In this document: positions 34,007 to 42,716 of the stretch, one piece after another
Position numbering within the stretch: position 1 is the stretch's first letter
Layout of the letters: each line of letters begins with the position of its first letter
Source of the DNA: BOG-908 sp963848205
Lineage (GTDB): Bacteria; Pseudomonadota; Alphaproteobacteria; Acetobacterales; Acetobacteraceae
Direction of reading: 5' to 3'
NCBI GenBank assembly: GCA_963848205.1
Contig: CAWKCV010000001.1
Coordinates: forward strand, 1 to 64,000
DNA length: 64,000 nt
The notes under the pieces: model-generated
Database searches by the model: none
Told to the model about the DNA's origin: nothing
The model's input: the letters and a program-made list of their open reading frames with translations, nothing else
Made by a program: the position numbers and the translations under genes

Positions 34007-36026
34007 GGTGGGTCTCCTGCGTGGTGATGCGCGGGGTTTGCAGGGCGCGGGCGATGCTGACGGCGCCGGCGGCGAACATGAGGGCAACGACGAGCATGAA
34101 GAGAGCGGTGAGGGTGCAGTCGACGTAATCGTTGGCGATGATCTGGTGCATGTCGGCGATGTTGTGGGCGGGGGCGATGGTCCGGCTGTCGGCGAGGGCG
34201 GCGGCGTAGATGCGGGCATGGGCAAGGAAGCCGATGGCGGGCGTGGGGGAGAAGATTTTCTCTGCGCCGGCGGTAAGTGTGCAGATGGCGAGCCAGAGTG
34301 CGGGAAGGAAAGCGACGGCGGCAACGCGTTGGCGCTTCATTTTGAAGAGGACGACGGAGGCCAGGACGAGGGCGATCGCGGCCAGCATCTGATTGGAAAT
34401 GCCGAAGAGTGGCCAGAGGGAGTTGATGCCGCCGAGGGGGTCGGCCACGCCTTGGAGAAGGAAGAAGCCCCAGCCGGCGACGGCAAACCCGGTGGCGGCG
34501 ATGTTGGCGGGCCAGCTTTGGGTGCGTCGCCAGGAGGGGATGGCAAGGCCGGCGAGGTCCTGGATCATGAAGCGGGCGACGCGGGTGCCGGCGTCGAGCG
34601 TGGTGAGGATGAAGAGGGCCTCGAACAGGATGGCGAAATGATACCAGAAGGCCATGAGGCTGGGGCCGCCGAGGGCGCCGGAGAGGATGCGGCTCATGCC
34701 GACGGCGAGCGTGGGGGCGCCGCCGGCGCGGGCGAGGATGGTGCGCTCGCCGACGTCGTGCGCGGTCTGGGCAAGTGAGTCGGCCGTGATGGGAAAGCCC
34801 CAGTTGGTGATGGTGGCGGCCGCGGATTGGGTGGTGGTGCCGACGAGGGCGGGGGGCGCGTTCATCGCGAAATAGGTGCCGGGCTGGAGCACGCAGGCAG
34901 CGATGAGGGCCATGATGGCGACCATGCTTTCGGCGAGCATGGCGCCGTAGCCGATAAGGCGGGCATCTGCCTCGGTCTGCAGCATTTTCGGCGTGGTGCC
35001 GGTAGCGACGAGGGCGTGGAAACCGCTGACGGCGCCGCATGCGATGGTGATGAAGAGGAAGGGGAAGACGGAGCCCGCAAAGACAGGGCCCGTGCCGTCG
35101 ATAAAGCGGGTGATTGGCGGCATGCGGAGTTCGGGCATGACGACGAGCACGCCGACCGCGAGCGCGCAGATGGTGCCGATTTTGAGGAAGGTGGAGAGAT
35201 AGTCGCGCGGGGCGAGGATCAGCCAGACGGGGAGCACGCTGGCGGTGAAGCCGTAAGCGATGAGGAGTTCGGCCCAGGTTCTGGCGCTGAAGGTGAACCA
35301 GGCGGCAGTGGCGGGGTCGGACGCGATGACGCCGCCATAATAGAGTGCGGCCATCAGGAAGCAGAAGCCGATGGCGGACATTTCCAGGACGCGGCCCGGG
35401 CGGATGTAGCGGCCGTAGAGGCCCATCAGGATGGCGATAGGGATGGTGGCGAAGACTGTGAAGCTGCCCCAGGGCGAGCCGGCGAGCGCCTTGACCACGA
35501 CGAGGCCGAGGACGGCGAGCAGGATGACCATGATGGCGAGAATGCCGACGCTGGCGACGATGCCGGCGAAAGGTCCCATTTCGGTGCGGATCATGTCGCC
35601 GAGCGAGCGGCCGTCCCGCCTGGTCGAGAGGACGAGCATGAGGAAGTCCTGCACGGCGCCGGCGAAGACGACTCCGACGAGTATCCAGAGTGTGGCGGGC
35701 AGGAAGCCCATCTGGGCGGCGAGCACGGGGCCCACGAGCGGGCCGGCGCCGGCGATGGCGGCGAAATGATGGCCGAAGAGGACGAAGCGGTTGGTGGGAA
35801 CGAAGTCTAGGCCGTCGGGGTGAAGCATTGCGGGGGTAGGGCGTGCGGGGTCGAGGGCAAGGACGCGTTTGGTGATGAAGAGGGCGTAGAAACGGTAGGC
35901 GAGCGCGTAGGTGCAGAGTGCGGCGGTGACGAGCCAGAGGGCGTTGATGTGTTCGCCTCTTGCGGTGGCTAGGATGGTCAGGCTGGCGGTGCCTAGGAGG
36001 GCGATTACGGGCCAGAGGAGTTTCAT
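33975..36026 (-). CDS. cstA: Carbon starvation protein A (CstA), peptide/pyruvate transporter
   Basis: 683 residues with some 16-18 membrane helices. TKRVLALDPARPTPAMLHPD then GLDFVPTNRFVLFGHHFAAI, AGAGPLVGPVLAAQMGFLPA, FAGAVQDFLMLVLSTRRDGR and SLGDMIRTEMGP are the highly conserved CstA N-terminal blocks. FITIACGAVSGFHALVATGT, TTLDAGTRVARFMIQDL and LWPLFGISNQMLAAIALVLA are further hallmarks. CstA takes up pyruvate or peptides under carbon shortage. With ybdD it forms the usual two-gene operon. Repeat copy 8 lies just upstream of its start. Confidence 0.96.
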   Translation of the reverse strand: MKLLWPVIALLGTASLTILATARGEHINALWLVTAALCTYALAYRFYALFITKRVLALDPARPTPAMLHPDGLDFVPTNRFVLFGHHFAAIAGAGPLVGPVLAAQMGFLPATLWILVGVVFAGAVQDFLMLVLSTRRDGRSLGDMIRTEMGPFAGIVASVGILAIMVILLAVLGLVVVKALAGSPWGSFTVFATIPIAILMGLYGRYIRPGRVLEMSAIGFCFLMAALYYGGVIASDPATAAWFTFSARTWAELLIAYGFTASVLPVWLILAPRDYLSTFLKIGTICALAVGVLVVMPELRMPPITRFIDGTGPVFAGSVFPFLFITIACGAVSGFHALVATGTTPKMLQTEADARLIGYGAMLAESMVAIMALIAACVLQPGTYFAMNAPPALVGTTTQSAAATITNWGFPITADSLAQTAHDVGERTILARAGGAPTLAVGMSRILSGALGGPSLMAFWYHFAILFEALFILTTLDAGTRVARFMIQDLAGLAIPSWRRTQSWPANIAATGFAVAGWGFFLLQGVADPLGGINSLWPLFGISNQMLAAIALVLASVVLFKMKRQRVAAVAFLPALWLAICTLTAGAEKIFSPTPAIGFLAHARIYAAALADSRTIAPAHNIADMHQIIANDYVDCTLTALFMLVVALMFAAGAVSIARALQTPRITTQETHHDLPLLRPNL

Positions 36027-36035
36027 GATTGCCTT

Positions 36036-36083
36036 AAGGAAGGAAGCAGTCCTTTTTTGGGAAAAAGGACCAAAAAACTTTTG
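36036..36083 (+). repeat. Intergenic palindromic repeat, copy 8 (forward)
   Basis: AAGGAAGGAAGCAGTCC, hairpin TCCTTTTTT / AAAAAGGA, then CCAAAAAACTTTTG. It lies 10 bases upstream of the cstA start, in the cstA leader, and forms a composite with copy 9. Confidence 0.85.
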
Positions 36084-36088
36084 TCAGG

Positions 36089-36120
36089 CTGTCGCGTGCT
36101 CGTGGTCAGCATCGCGACAG
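36089..36120. repeat. Inverted repeat between repeat copies 8 and 9
   Basis: CTGTCGCG-TGCT (36089-36100) pairs with AGCA-T-CGCGACAG (36108-36120), a 12-bp stem with one bulged base and a 7-base loop. The right arm is the sequence also present at 31550-31567 before copy 6, so the hairpin is part of the composite element rather than chance. Confidence 0.7.
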
Positions 36121-36125
36121 CGGAA

Positions 36126-36173
36126 CAGACGTTTTTTGGTTCTTTTTTAAAAGGAGGAACTGCTTCGCTTTCT
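36126..36173 (-). repeat. Intergenic palindromic repeat, copy 9 (reverse)
   Basis: Plus strand CAGACGTTTTTTGGTTC, TTTTTTAAAAGGAGGAAC, TGCTTCGCTTTCT: the most diverged copy, with the hairpin partly eroded. It abuts the stop codon of the monooxygenase gene. Confidence 0.7.
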
Positions 36174-36174
36174 C

Positions 36175-37470
36175 TCAGGAAAACAGCTTCTCCCGCAATG
36201 TGCCGGGTGCATACGCATGCTTGTACACCCCGCGCGACTGCAGCTCAGGAATGAGCAGGTCCACGACATCCTCGAAGCATTCCGGGGTGACGGTGCGGGC
36301 GAGGATGAAGCCGTCGAGGTCGGCTTGGTCCATCCAGAGCTGCATGGTTTCGGCGATTTGGGAGGGAGAGCCGACAATGGGGGACTGGCGGCCACCGAGG
36401 CGGAGGCGATTGCGGAAGGCGCGTTTGGTGAGTGGGGGGCCGGCGGTGAGGGCCGCGAGGTTGGAGACGACGGCCTGAGTGGAGACCATCTGGATGGGGT
36501 CATCTTCGGCGAGGGCGGCGAAATCGACGCCCATGGAGCCGGCGGACTGGACCATGGCGGCTTCGGCGCTGGCGTAGATCTCGTACTCGGCGGCTTTGTC
36601 GCGGGCTTCGGCTTCGGTCGGAGCGATGACGATCGTCATGCCGGCGAAGATGCGGAGGGTGCGGTTTTGGGCGGTCGCGGCCTGACGGAGGTCGGCGACC
36701 AGGCGGGCGACTTGCGGGGGGGAGGTGCCGTTGACGAAGACGCATTCGGCGTGGTCGGCGGCAAAGCGGAGGCCGCGGGCGGAGGCGCCGGCCTGGTAGA
36801 TGACGGGCCCGCGTTGGGGCGAGGGCTCGCAGAGATGGATGGCGTCGGTGCGCCAGGTTTCGGAGTGGTGCTGGACGGGGTGAATTTTGGTGGGGTCGGC
36901 GTAATGGCCGGTTTGGCGGTCTGCGAGGACGGCGTCGGGTTGCCAGCTGTCGCGCCAGAGTTTGCTTGTGGCTGCCATGAAGGCGTCGGCTTCGTCGTAG
37001 CGGGTGTCGTGGGCGGACTGGGTGACGTGGCCGAGGGCGCGAGCGGCGCTATCGAGATAGCCGGTGACGACGTTCCAGCCGATGCGGCCGTTCGTGAGGT
37101 GATCGAGCGTGCTCATGCGTCGGGCGAAGGGGAATGGGTGTTCGGCGCCGGTGTTGACGGTGGCGGCGAAACCCAGATGCATGGTGGCGTGCGCCATCGC
37201 GGGGATGAGCAGGAGCGGATCTAGGTTCGGGATTTGGACGGCGTGGGAGAGGGCGGCGTCGGGGGTGCCGGCGTAGACGTCGTAGGCGCCCAGGACGTCG
37301 GCGAGGAAGAGGCCGTCGAAGAGACCGCGTTCCAGGGTTTGGGCGAGTGTGACCCAATGATTGAGGCTGGCGTAGTTAGTGGCGCAGTCTCTTGGATGGC
37401 GCCAGAGGCCTTGCTGGATGTGGCCGACGCAGGCCATTTCGAAGGCGTGCAGGCGGATTTGGCGGGGCAT
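36175..37470 (-). CDS. NtaA/SnaA/DszA-type FMN-dependent monooxygenase
   Basis: 431 residues of the bacterial-luciferase-like group: HIQQGLWRHPRDCATNYASL, LERGLFDGLFLADVLGAYDV, LDPLLLIPAMAHATMHLGFA, EHPFPFARRMSTLDHLTNGR then IGWNVVTGYLDSAARALG, HHSETWRTDAIHLCEPSPQR and VIYQAGASARGLRFAADHAE are the signature blocks. Members oxidise nitrilotriacetate, dibenzothiophene sulfone or pristinamycin with FMNH2 from a separate reductase. No reductase gene is adjacent, so the substrate is open. Confidence 0.92.
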   Translation of the reverse strand: MPRQIRLHAFEMACVGHIQQGLWRHPRDCATNYASLNHWVTLAQTLERGLFDGLFLADVLGAYDVYAGTPDAALSHAVQIPNLDPLLLIPAMAHATMHLGFAATVNTGAEHPFPFARRMSTLDHLTNGRIGWNVVTGYLDSAARALGHVTQSAHDTRYDEADAFMAATSKLWRDSWQPDAVLADRQTGHYADPTKIHPVQHHSETWRTDAIHLCEPSPQRGPVIYQAGASARGLRFAADHAECVFVNGTSPPQVARLVADLRQAATAQNRTLRIFAGMTIVIAPTEAEARDKAAEYEIYASAEAAMVQSAGSMGVDFAALAEDDPIQMVSTQAVVSNLAALTAGPPLTKRAFRNRLRLGGRQSPIVGSPSQIAETMQLWMDQADLDGFILARTVTPECFEDVVDLLIPELQSRGVYKHAYAPGTLREKLFS

Positions 37471-37482
37471 GAACGTGAGTGT

Positions 37483-37935
37483 TCAGGAGCGCATGAGATG
37501 GTATGCACCTTGCGCCAGGCATGTTGCAATCAGGAGTCGCGCGAGCCACCCGGCCGCGTGGCTTGCACCAATGGTGGGGCTGATCCGCATCCACTGAACA
37601 TTCTGCGCGCAGATGGGGAATGCGCCCGTGCACCAGAGCGCCACACCGAGCAGAAGCGGGTGGCCGGGCATTCTGAGGACCAACAAAACTGCACTGATCG
37701 TGGCGAGTGTTCCGACGATCTGCGAAACGATGATGCGCGAGGATCCGATGGAAGGACGCCAAACGTTCGGTTCATCCGCATAGTAGCGATGAACAAGGAC
37801 GTCCATGAATAACCAGTCCGTGAGCGAGGCCGCCGTTGTGGCGAGCAGAATTGTGCATAACGTCCACATCTGCGCGACATAGACCGGAAATGGACGAAGT
37901 GAAACAGCGGCGCTGGTGTGCGCCGCTGTTTGCAT
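37483..37935 (-). CDS. Four-helix membrane protein of unknown function
   Basis: 150 residues with four predicted membrane helices: MWTLCTILLATTAASLTDWL, IIVSQIVGTLATISAVLLVL, PLLLGVALWCTGAFPICAQN and WLARLLIATCLAQGAYHLM. The layout resembles DUF1761-type small membrane proteins, but the key motifs are not clear to me. It follows glsB on the same strand by 18 bases and may be in its operon. Confidence 0.65.
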   Translation of the reverse strand: MQTAAHTSAAVSLRPFPVYVAQMWTLCTILLATTAASLTDWLFMDVLVHRYYADEPNVWRPSIGSSRIIVSQIVGTLATISAVLLVLRMPGHPLLLGVALWCTGAFPICAQNVQWMRISPTIGASHAAGWLARLLIATCLAQGAYHLMRS

Positions 37936-37953
37936 CAGGCGAGCCAGGACTTC

Positions 37954-38218
37954 TCAGTATGTGGCAGCGCGTCGGCCGAAGATGGCATGATAGATGACCA
38001 GTACCGAGGACGGCGCCGACGACGGCGACGAACATGCTGTAGATGTTGAACCCTGTGACGGGCGTGGCACCGAACGTTGCGAACAGCCAGCCGCCGACCA
38101 TGGCGCCGATGATGCCGAGAACGATGTCAATGACAACGCCAGAGCCGGTGTGGTTGACGATTTTGCTGGCGATGAAGCCAGCGATCAGGCCGAGAATAAG
38201 CCAGGCAAGTATAGACAT
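37954..38218 (-). pseudogene. GlsB/YeaQ/YmgE family stress membrane protein, one-base frameshift
   Basis: MSILAWLILGLIAGFIASKI then GVVIDIVLGIIGAMVGGWLF and NIYSMFVAVVGAVL are the family's first two and a half helices. As written the frame then runs into the next gene. Skipping one G at about 38000 restores VLVIYHAIFGRRAATY and a stop at 37954, the normal end. The length would then be 87 residues, the family norm. It is likely a sequencing error or recent lesion; the family is a general stress-linked inner-membrane protein. Confidence 0.8.
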
Positions 38219-38299
38219 TCGAACGCTCCTGCGCGGGTGAAGTGCAGCTGAACAACGAACAATTTCGATTTGAGTTTCTTGACGATTGGAGAAGTAATA

Positions 38300-39217
38300 T
38301 CATGGGCGGCGCACGCTGGCTTCCTCGCGCGGTGAGACATGACGTTTCAGGAAGTCCGTCATCTGGCGGATCGACCGGCGGGCCTCTGGCACGAACTGCG
38401 CGAGTTGCCACACGTGCGGCACAACGGGCCATATTTGTAGTTCGACAGTCACACCCGCCTGCCTGGCCCGCTCGGCCAGTCGAGTGCTGTCGTCGCGCAG
38501 GAGCTCACGTTCGCCGGCATGCATGATGAGCGGTGGCAAGCCGCGCATCTCTGCGTAGAGCGGTGAGGCGAGCGGGTTCGTCGAGGAGGCTTGGCCGAGA
38601 TAGAAGCCACCGCCGGCCTTTAGCCCGGTCGGCCAGAACATGGCGTCGCGGTTCGCATTGGTGGTGATGCTCGCTCCGGTGCATTCGAGATCTGTCCATG
38701 GCGACAGAAGCGCTGCTGCGGCAGGCAGGGGCTGACCCTTGTCACGCAGGGTGAGCAGAAGCGCCAGCGTGAGCCCGCCGCCAGCCGAATCGCCCGACAC
38801 CGTCAGTGAGGCAGGCGCGTGGCCTTCGGCGACAAGCCCGTTCCATGCGGCTTCCGCGTCGTCGATGGCTGCCGGGAAGGGATGTTCAGGCGCCAGCCGG
38901 TAGTCCGGGACGAACACCGCGAAGCCGTTTTTGGCATAGGCGGCCGTGATGGGCCGATGGGTTCTTGGTGAGCAGGCGAAGTAGCCGCCGCCATGAAGGT
39001 AGAGCAGGGTTGCACTGGGCTGAGACCCATCGACGCGAACCCATTCGCCCTTTATGCCGCCGATAGTCGCGGGTTCGAACGTGACGTTCTTCGGGACAGG
39101 CAAACTGCCGGCTTCGAGCGCCTTGCGTGCCTGCTGCACGTCCGGATTACCCTTCAACTTGTTCTTGATCTGCCTGCGGACGATGAAATCGAGCAGATGC
39201 GCCTGGAAGCTGGCCAT
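38300..39217 (-). CDS. Alpha/beta hydrolase, hormone-sensitive-lipase-like esterase
   Basis: 305 residues of family IV: the oxyanion motif in LLYLHGGGYFACSPRTH (HGGG), VFVPDYRLAPEHPFPAAIDD, the nucleophile elbow in LTVSGDSAGGGLTLAL (GDSAGG), then LPPLIMHAGERELLRDDSTR (catalytic Asp region) and WPVVPHVWQL (His). It hydrolyses short-chain esters; natural substrate unknown. Its start overlaps the SDR stop (TGATG), so the two genes are coupled, perhaps for joint turnover of a lipid or ester alcohol. Confidence 0.9.
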   Translation of the reverse strand: MASFQAHLLDFIVRRQIKNKLKGNPDVQQARKALEAGSLPVPKNVTFEPATIGGIKGEWVRVDGSQPSATLLYLHGGGYFACSPRTHRPITAAYAKNGFAVFVPDYRLAPEHPFPAAIDDAEAAWNGLVAEGHAPASLTVSGDSAGGGLTLALLLTLRDKGQPLPAAAALLSPWTDLECTGASITTNANRDAMFWPTGLKAGGGFYLGQASSTNPLASPLYAEMRGLPPLIMHAGERELLRDDSTRLAERARQAGVTVELQIWPVVPHVWQLAQFVPEARRSIRQMTDFLKRHVSPREEASVRRP

Positions 39218-40098
39218 CAGGTGCGCTCCTTCTCGACCGCGCGCTTGGGCTCCAGGCCCGGGCCGGCTTGCCGCTTGATATATCTCCAGTAGGTGACCGG
39301 AAAGAGGCGCTGCAGACGTTCGGCCATGCGGGCGTCGTTGCCGATCAGCAGGCGCTTGGCACGGGTTTCAATTGCGTGGGCGATCAGTTCGGCGGCCACA
39401 TCTGGGTCGGTGCGGAGCAGCTTGTTGAATTCCTTCGTCTGTGCGCGCGCTTCCTCCGGATCGATGCCTTGCGGGATGCGGGCGCTGTTGGCGATCTCCG
39501 TGCGGATGCCGCCGGGGTGGACGACGGTAAGCGAAAGGTTCGTGCCTTCAAGCTCATGGCGCAGTGCCTCGGAGAATCCGCGCAAGCCGAACTTGGCTGC
39601 GCAATAGGCGGCCTGGCCGGCCGGGGCGATGATGCCGAACAGGCTGGATACGTTGACGATGTGCGCCGCGTCCTCGCGGGTGAGGACATACATGAAGGCT
39701 TTTGTCAGGCGTACGGGCGCCCAGAAATTTATATCGAACAGCCATTCAAAGTCTGAGAGTGGCACGTCGGCAAAATCGCCGCCCAAAGCAACACCGGCGT
39801 TATTGACGAGCACATTCACCCGGTCGTGCTGGGCAAGGACAGCCTCGGGAAGCGCTTCGAGGGCGGCGCGATCGGCGACATCGAGCACGTGCTCGCTGAC
39901 TCGGACACCATGCGCGCGGGCAGCTTGCGCGGTAGTGGCCAGGCCCGCCGCGTTGCGGTCGGCTACCGCAAGATTTGCGCCACGTTTGGCGAGATTGACA
40001 GCGAGTGCCGCACCGATGCCGCTGGCAGCGCCGGTGATGACGGCGGTGGCGCCACGAATGGGGAATGCTGCCAACTGAGGCCCTCCGTTCACCTGCAA
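39217..40098 (-). CDS. SDR family NAD(P)-dependent oxidoreductase
   Basis: 293 residues of the classical short-chain type: cofactor motif TAVITGAASGIGAALAVNLA (TGxxxGIG), LVNNAGVALGG (NNAG), VNVSSLFGIIAPAGQAAYCA (catalytic Ser and Tyr) then AKFGLRGFSEAL (Lys), and VHPGGIRTEIA. A C-terminal extension of about 60 residues (ARMAERLQRLFPVTYWRYIK) is typical of SDRs that act on membrane-associated lipids or esters. Coupled to the esterase downstream. Confidence 0.9.
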   Translation of the reverse strand: MQVNGGPQLAAFPIRGATAVITGAASGIGAALAVNLAKRGANLAVADRNAAGLATTAQAARAHGVRVSEHVLDVADRAALEALPEAVLAQHDRVNVLVNNAGVALGGDFADVPLSDFEWLFDINFWAPVRLTKAFMYVLTREDAAHIVNVSSLFGIIAPAGQAAYCAAKFGLRGFSEALRHELEGTNLSLTVVHPGGIRTEIANSARIPQGIDPEEARAQTKEFNKLLRTDPDVAAELIAHAIETRAKRLLIGNDARMAERLQRLFPVTYWRYIKRQAGPGLEPKRAVEKERT

Positions 40099-40229
40099 TC
40101 GCTGACTGGCACGATTGCTTCGGTGTGGTTAGGGCATCAGCCTTAGGGTTGCGGCAAGGTGGTGGCAAGCCAGCCGCGCAGGCTTGTGAAGCCCACGGCG
40201 GCACAATGACCGGCTGAGGCGCGCGGGCG

Positions 40230-41366
40230 CTACTTGATGTCGCGCAGGCCGTCGATCGGAACGAACGCGCCTTCCCGCTCGATATACCAGAACGTCCAGC
40301 CATTGCAGCTTGGCGCGTTTTGCACCGCGGCGCCGACCTGGTGGATGGAGCCTCGAATTGGACCGCAGGTAAGGGTGCCGTCCGCCATCACCGTGGCGGC
40401 GACCAGACGCTGCCGGTCGACAAGAATGGTGCCGGGGGGTACGAGGGCACGCTCGACCAGGCTGCCAAACGGTATGCGGGGCGCATCGCGCCTCGTCGGC
40501 GTGGCTTCCATCGCATTCGCCGGCGCGGGTTTCTGCCTGCGCACCCGCCCCAGGGCTGCTTCAACATAAGCAGGATGGCGCTCAATGCCCACGAAATGAC
40601 GGTGCAGGCGTCGGGCGACCGATGCCGACGTGCCGGTGCCGAGGAAAGGGTCGAGAATGACGTCGCCGGATTGCGTGCTGGCCAGCAGAATTCTGTGGAG
40701 CAGCGCCTCGGGCTTTTGGGTGGGGTGCAGCTTCAGGCCATGCGCGTTGCGGAGGCGTTCCTCACCAGTACAGAGTGGGATCAGCCAATCGCTGCGCATC
40801 TGCAGGTCGTCGTTAAGAGCCTTCATGGCCGCGTAATTGAAGCGATAGCGGCTATCTTGCTGGCGGGCGGCCCAAATGAGTGTCTCGTGAGCGTTGGTGA
40901 AACGACGGCCGCGGAAGTTCGGCATCGGATTCGATTTGCGCCAAATCACGTCGTTCAGGATCCAGAAACCGAGATCCTGCAGGATGGCGCCGATGCGGAA
41001 TATGTTGTGGTAGGTGCCGATCACCCAAATTGTGCCGTCCTTTCGGAGCAGGCGCCTGGCTTCACCCAGCCAATTGCGGGTGAATGCATCGTAGGCGGCA
41101 AAGTCAGTAAATTGATCCCAGTCATCATCCACGCCGTCGACTACGCTGTCATCGGGGCGGCGCAGTTCTCCGCGTAGTTGCAGATTATAGGGGGGGTCGG
41201 CGAAGACGCAGTGGACGGATGCTGTGGGGAGCATACGCATCATCTCGACGCAGTCGCCGCGCAGAATTTGGTCGAGGGGAAGGTCGCGCGAGATGTCCAA
41301 GGCGTGGGTCGATGGTCCTGGGCGGGAGGCGGGCGGAGCTTGGAGAAGCCGCCGCAGCCACGTCAA
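40230..41366 (-). CDS. ccrM: Cell-cycle-regulated DNA adenine methyltransferase CcrM (GANTC)
   Basis: 378 residues. Motif IV VFADPPYNLQLRGELRRPD lies before the AdoMet motif DVILDPFLGTGTSASVARRL, the beta-class order. RRFTNAHETLIWAARQ, HPTQKPEALLHRILLAST and the start ILRGDCVEMMRMLP are CcrM hallmarks. A C-terminal region of about 90 residues (SLVERALVPPGTILVDRQRL to NGWTFWYIEREGAFVPIDGL) resembles RAMA, seen in alphaproteobacterial CcrM, where it aids DNA binding. It methylates GANTC and couples methylation to the cell cycle; usually essential. A firm marker of Alphaproteobacteria. Confidence 0.95.
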   Translation of the reverse strand: MTWLRRLLQAPPASRPGPSTHALDISRDLPLDQILRGDCVEMMRMLPTASVHCVFADPPYNLQLRGELRRPDDSVVDGVDDDWDQFTDFAAYDAFTRNWLGEARRLLRKDGTIWVIGTYHNIFRIGAILQDLGFWILNDVIWRKSNPMPNFRGRRFTNAHETLIWAARQQDSRYRFNYAAMKALNDDLQMRSDWLIPLCTGEERLRNAHGLKLHPTQKPEALLHRILLASTQSGDVILDPFLGTGTSASVARRLHRHFVGIERHPAYVEAALGRVRRQKPAPANAMEATPTRRDAPRIPFGSLVERALVPPGTILVDRQRLVAATVMADGTLTCGPIRGSIHQVGAAVQNAPSCNGWTFWYIEREGAFVPIDGLRDIK

Positions 41367-41466
41367 CCATTCAAGCGCGCGTGACGGGTTCGGCGCGTCG
41401 CCGATCCCGTCGTTGGCGAGTTCGCGTCATTACCCAGCGCTTCGGCGGTGTGACGTGAACTGGGCG

Positions 41467-41697
41467 CTAGATTGGCGCGGCACGAACGCCCGCTGAGTCG
41501 GCGGTGACACTTAGGATGCGTCCGCCGTCGCGGGCTGAAACCATCATCATATCGCCGCCAGCGAGCATATCCCCCGCGTCGTCGAAAAATCCGGGTGTGG
41601 CGACGCTACTTTGGTCATCCGATCCGGTTTTGTACAACCAGAGGGTAAAGCCGTTCGCGTAAGCCAGGACGGACAAGTTGCGAAGCACGAAGGCCAT
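41467..41697 (-). CDS. Small phage-type protein of unknown function
   Basis: 76 residues: MAFVLRNLSVLAYANGFTLW, YKTGSDDQSSVATPGFFDDA, GDMLAGGDMMMVSARDGGRI. Short beta-rich proteins of this shape occur in the tail-fibre regions of alphaproteobacterial prophages. There is an AAAGG ribosome site before ATG 41697. It is the first phage-like gene after ccrM and may mark the left end of an integrated region. Function unknown. Confidence 0.6.
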   Translation of the reverse strand: MAFVLRNLSVLAYANGFTLWLYKTGSDDQSSVATPGFFDDAGDMLAGGDMMMVSARDGGRILSVTADSAGVRAAPI

Positions 41698-41996
41698 ACA
41701 GCGCCTTTCTTGTTAGAGGTAACCGCTGAAGGGGCGGCAGAGTGGAGGCAAGCTGACAATTGAGTATGGTGGTGTTCAGAAGTGATAATACCGACCGACT
41801 TGCAGCGTCAAGGATTGTTTTCCTATAGGTGCATGCATTGAAGCCTAAACGCGCAAATGCCGGCTGGTTCTCGCTGAGGCGCAAGTGACGCTGAAGGTGC
41901 AACCGCAGGTAATCTAGCGGCAACGCTGCGAATGGCAATCTCAAACGGCACAATTTCCTATTGTAGGCGCCGTTTCCTTTTTGATAGTCTCATCGT
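41698..41996. other. Intergenic region upstream of the S24 repressor-like gene
   Basis: 299 bases, richer in A/T than the neighbouring host genes. It must hold divergent promoters for the small phage-type gene and the repressor-like gene, but no operator symmetry was identified by eye. Confidence 0.4.
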
Positions 41997-42641
41997 ATGA
42001 AGCACCACGAGATCTGGCGGGCGTTGGATGCACTGGCGGCCGAACACGGCATGTCGCCGTCCGGGCTGGCGCGCCGGGCTGGCTTGGACCCAACCACATT
42101 TAATATGTCGAAGCGGAAGATGCCGGATGGGCGTTCCCGCTGGCCGGGAACGGAGAGCTTGTCGAAGGTCTTGGAAGCCACCGGCGCAAGTCTGGAGACT
42201 TTCTCGCATCTGGTAGCAGGGGGACGCGCTATTGCCACCACACGCCCGTCGGGCGCGGGCCGAGTTCCGCTCATTGGCATGGCGCAGGCGGGTGGTGACG
42301 GTTTTTTTGACGATGGAGGCTACCCGGTAGGAGGGGGCTGGGATGAAGTTAGCATCCACGATCTAGGCGATCCGCATGCGTATGCGCTGGAGATATCGGG
42401 CGACTCGATGGAGCCGGTTTTTCGCGACGGCGATATGGTGATCGTCTCCCCCGCAGCACCCATCCGCCGCGGAGACCGCGTCGTTGTGCGCACAGCAAGA
42501 GGAGAGGCAATGGCCAAACAACTTGTTCGCCAGTCTGCTCGCAAGATTGAATTGCGGAGTCTCAATCCCGAACATCCCGACTACGTGTTCGATTTGGGTG
42601 ATGTCGCCTGGATGCATCGCATCGTGTGGGCGAGCCAGTAA
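41997..42641 (+). CDS. S24 family peptidase, LexA/CI-like repressor
   Basis: 214 residues. The N-terminal HTH (ALAAEHGMSPSGLARRAGLD then PTTFNMSKRK) binds DNA. The C-terminal peptidase domain has the catalytic Ser in YALEISGDSMEPVFRDGDMV and the catalytic Lys in GEAMAKQLVRQS. The domain linker carries an Ala-Gly candidate cleavage site (AQAGGDGFF). Such proteins are either phage CI-type repressors or host regulators of the same build conserved in Rhodospirillales. Its position between phage-like genes favours a role in prophage control, unproven. Confidence 0.85.
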   Translation: MKHHEIWRALDALAAEHGMSPSGLARRAGLDPTTFNMSKRKMPDGRSRWPGTESLSKVLEATGASLETFSHLVAGGRAIATTRPSGAGRVPLIGMAQAGGDGFFDDGGYPVGGGWDEVSIHDLGDPHAYALEISGDSMEPVFRDGDMVIVSPAAPIRRGDRVVVRTARGEAMAKQLVRQSARKIELRSLNPEHPDYVFDLGDVAWMHRIVWASQ

Positions 42642-42716
42642 GTCCAACAGCGCTTAATGTTACTCGAATATGCCCGTATCTGCACGGCAGACTAAATAAC
42701 ATTTGTCGGAGCAACG

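Noticed and set aside
36217..37224. A 335-residue plus-strand frame over the monooxygenase gene
   Set aside because: Gly/Val/Asp-rich antisense shadow; the minus-strand monooxygenase has all family blocks.
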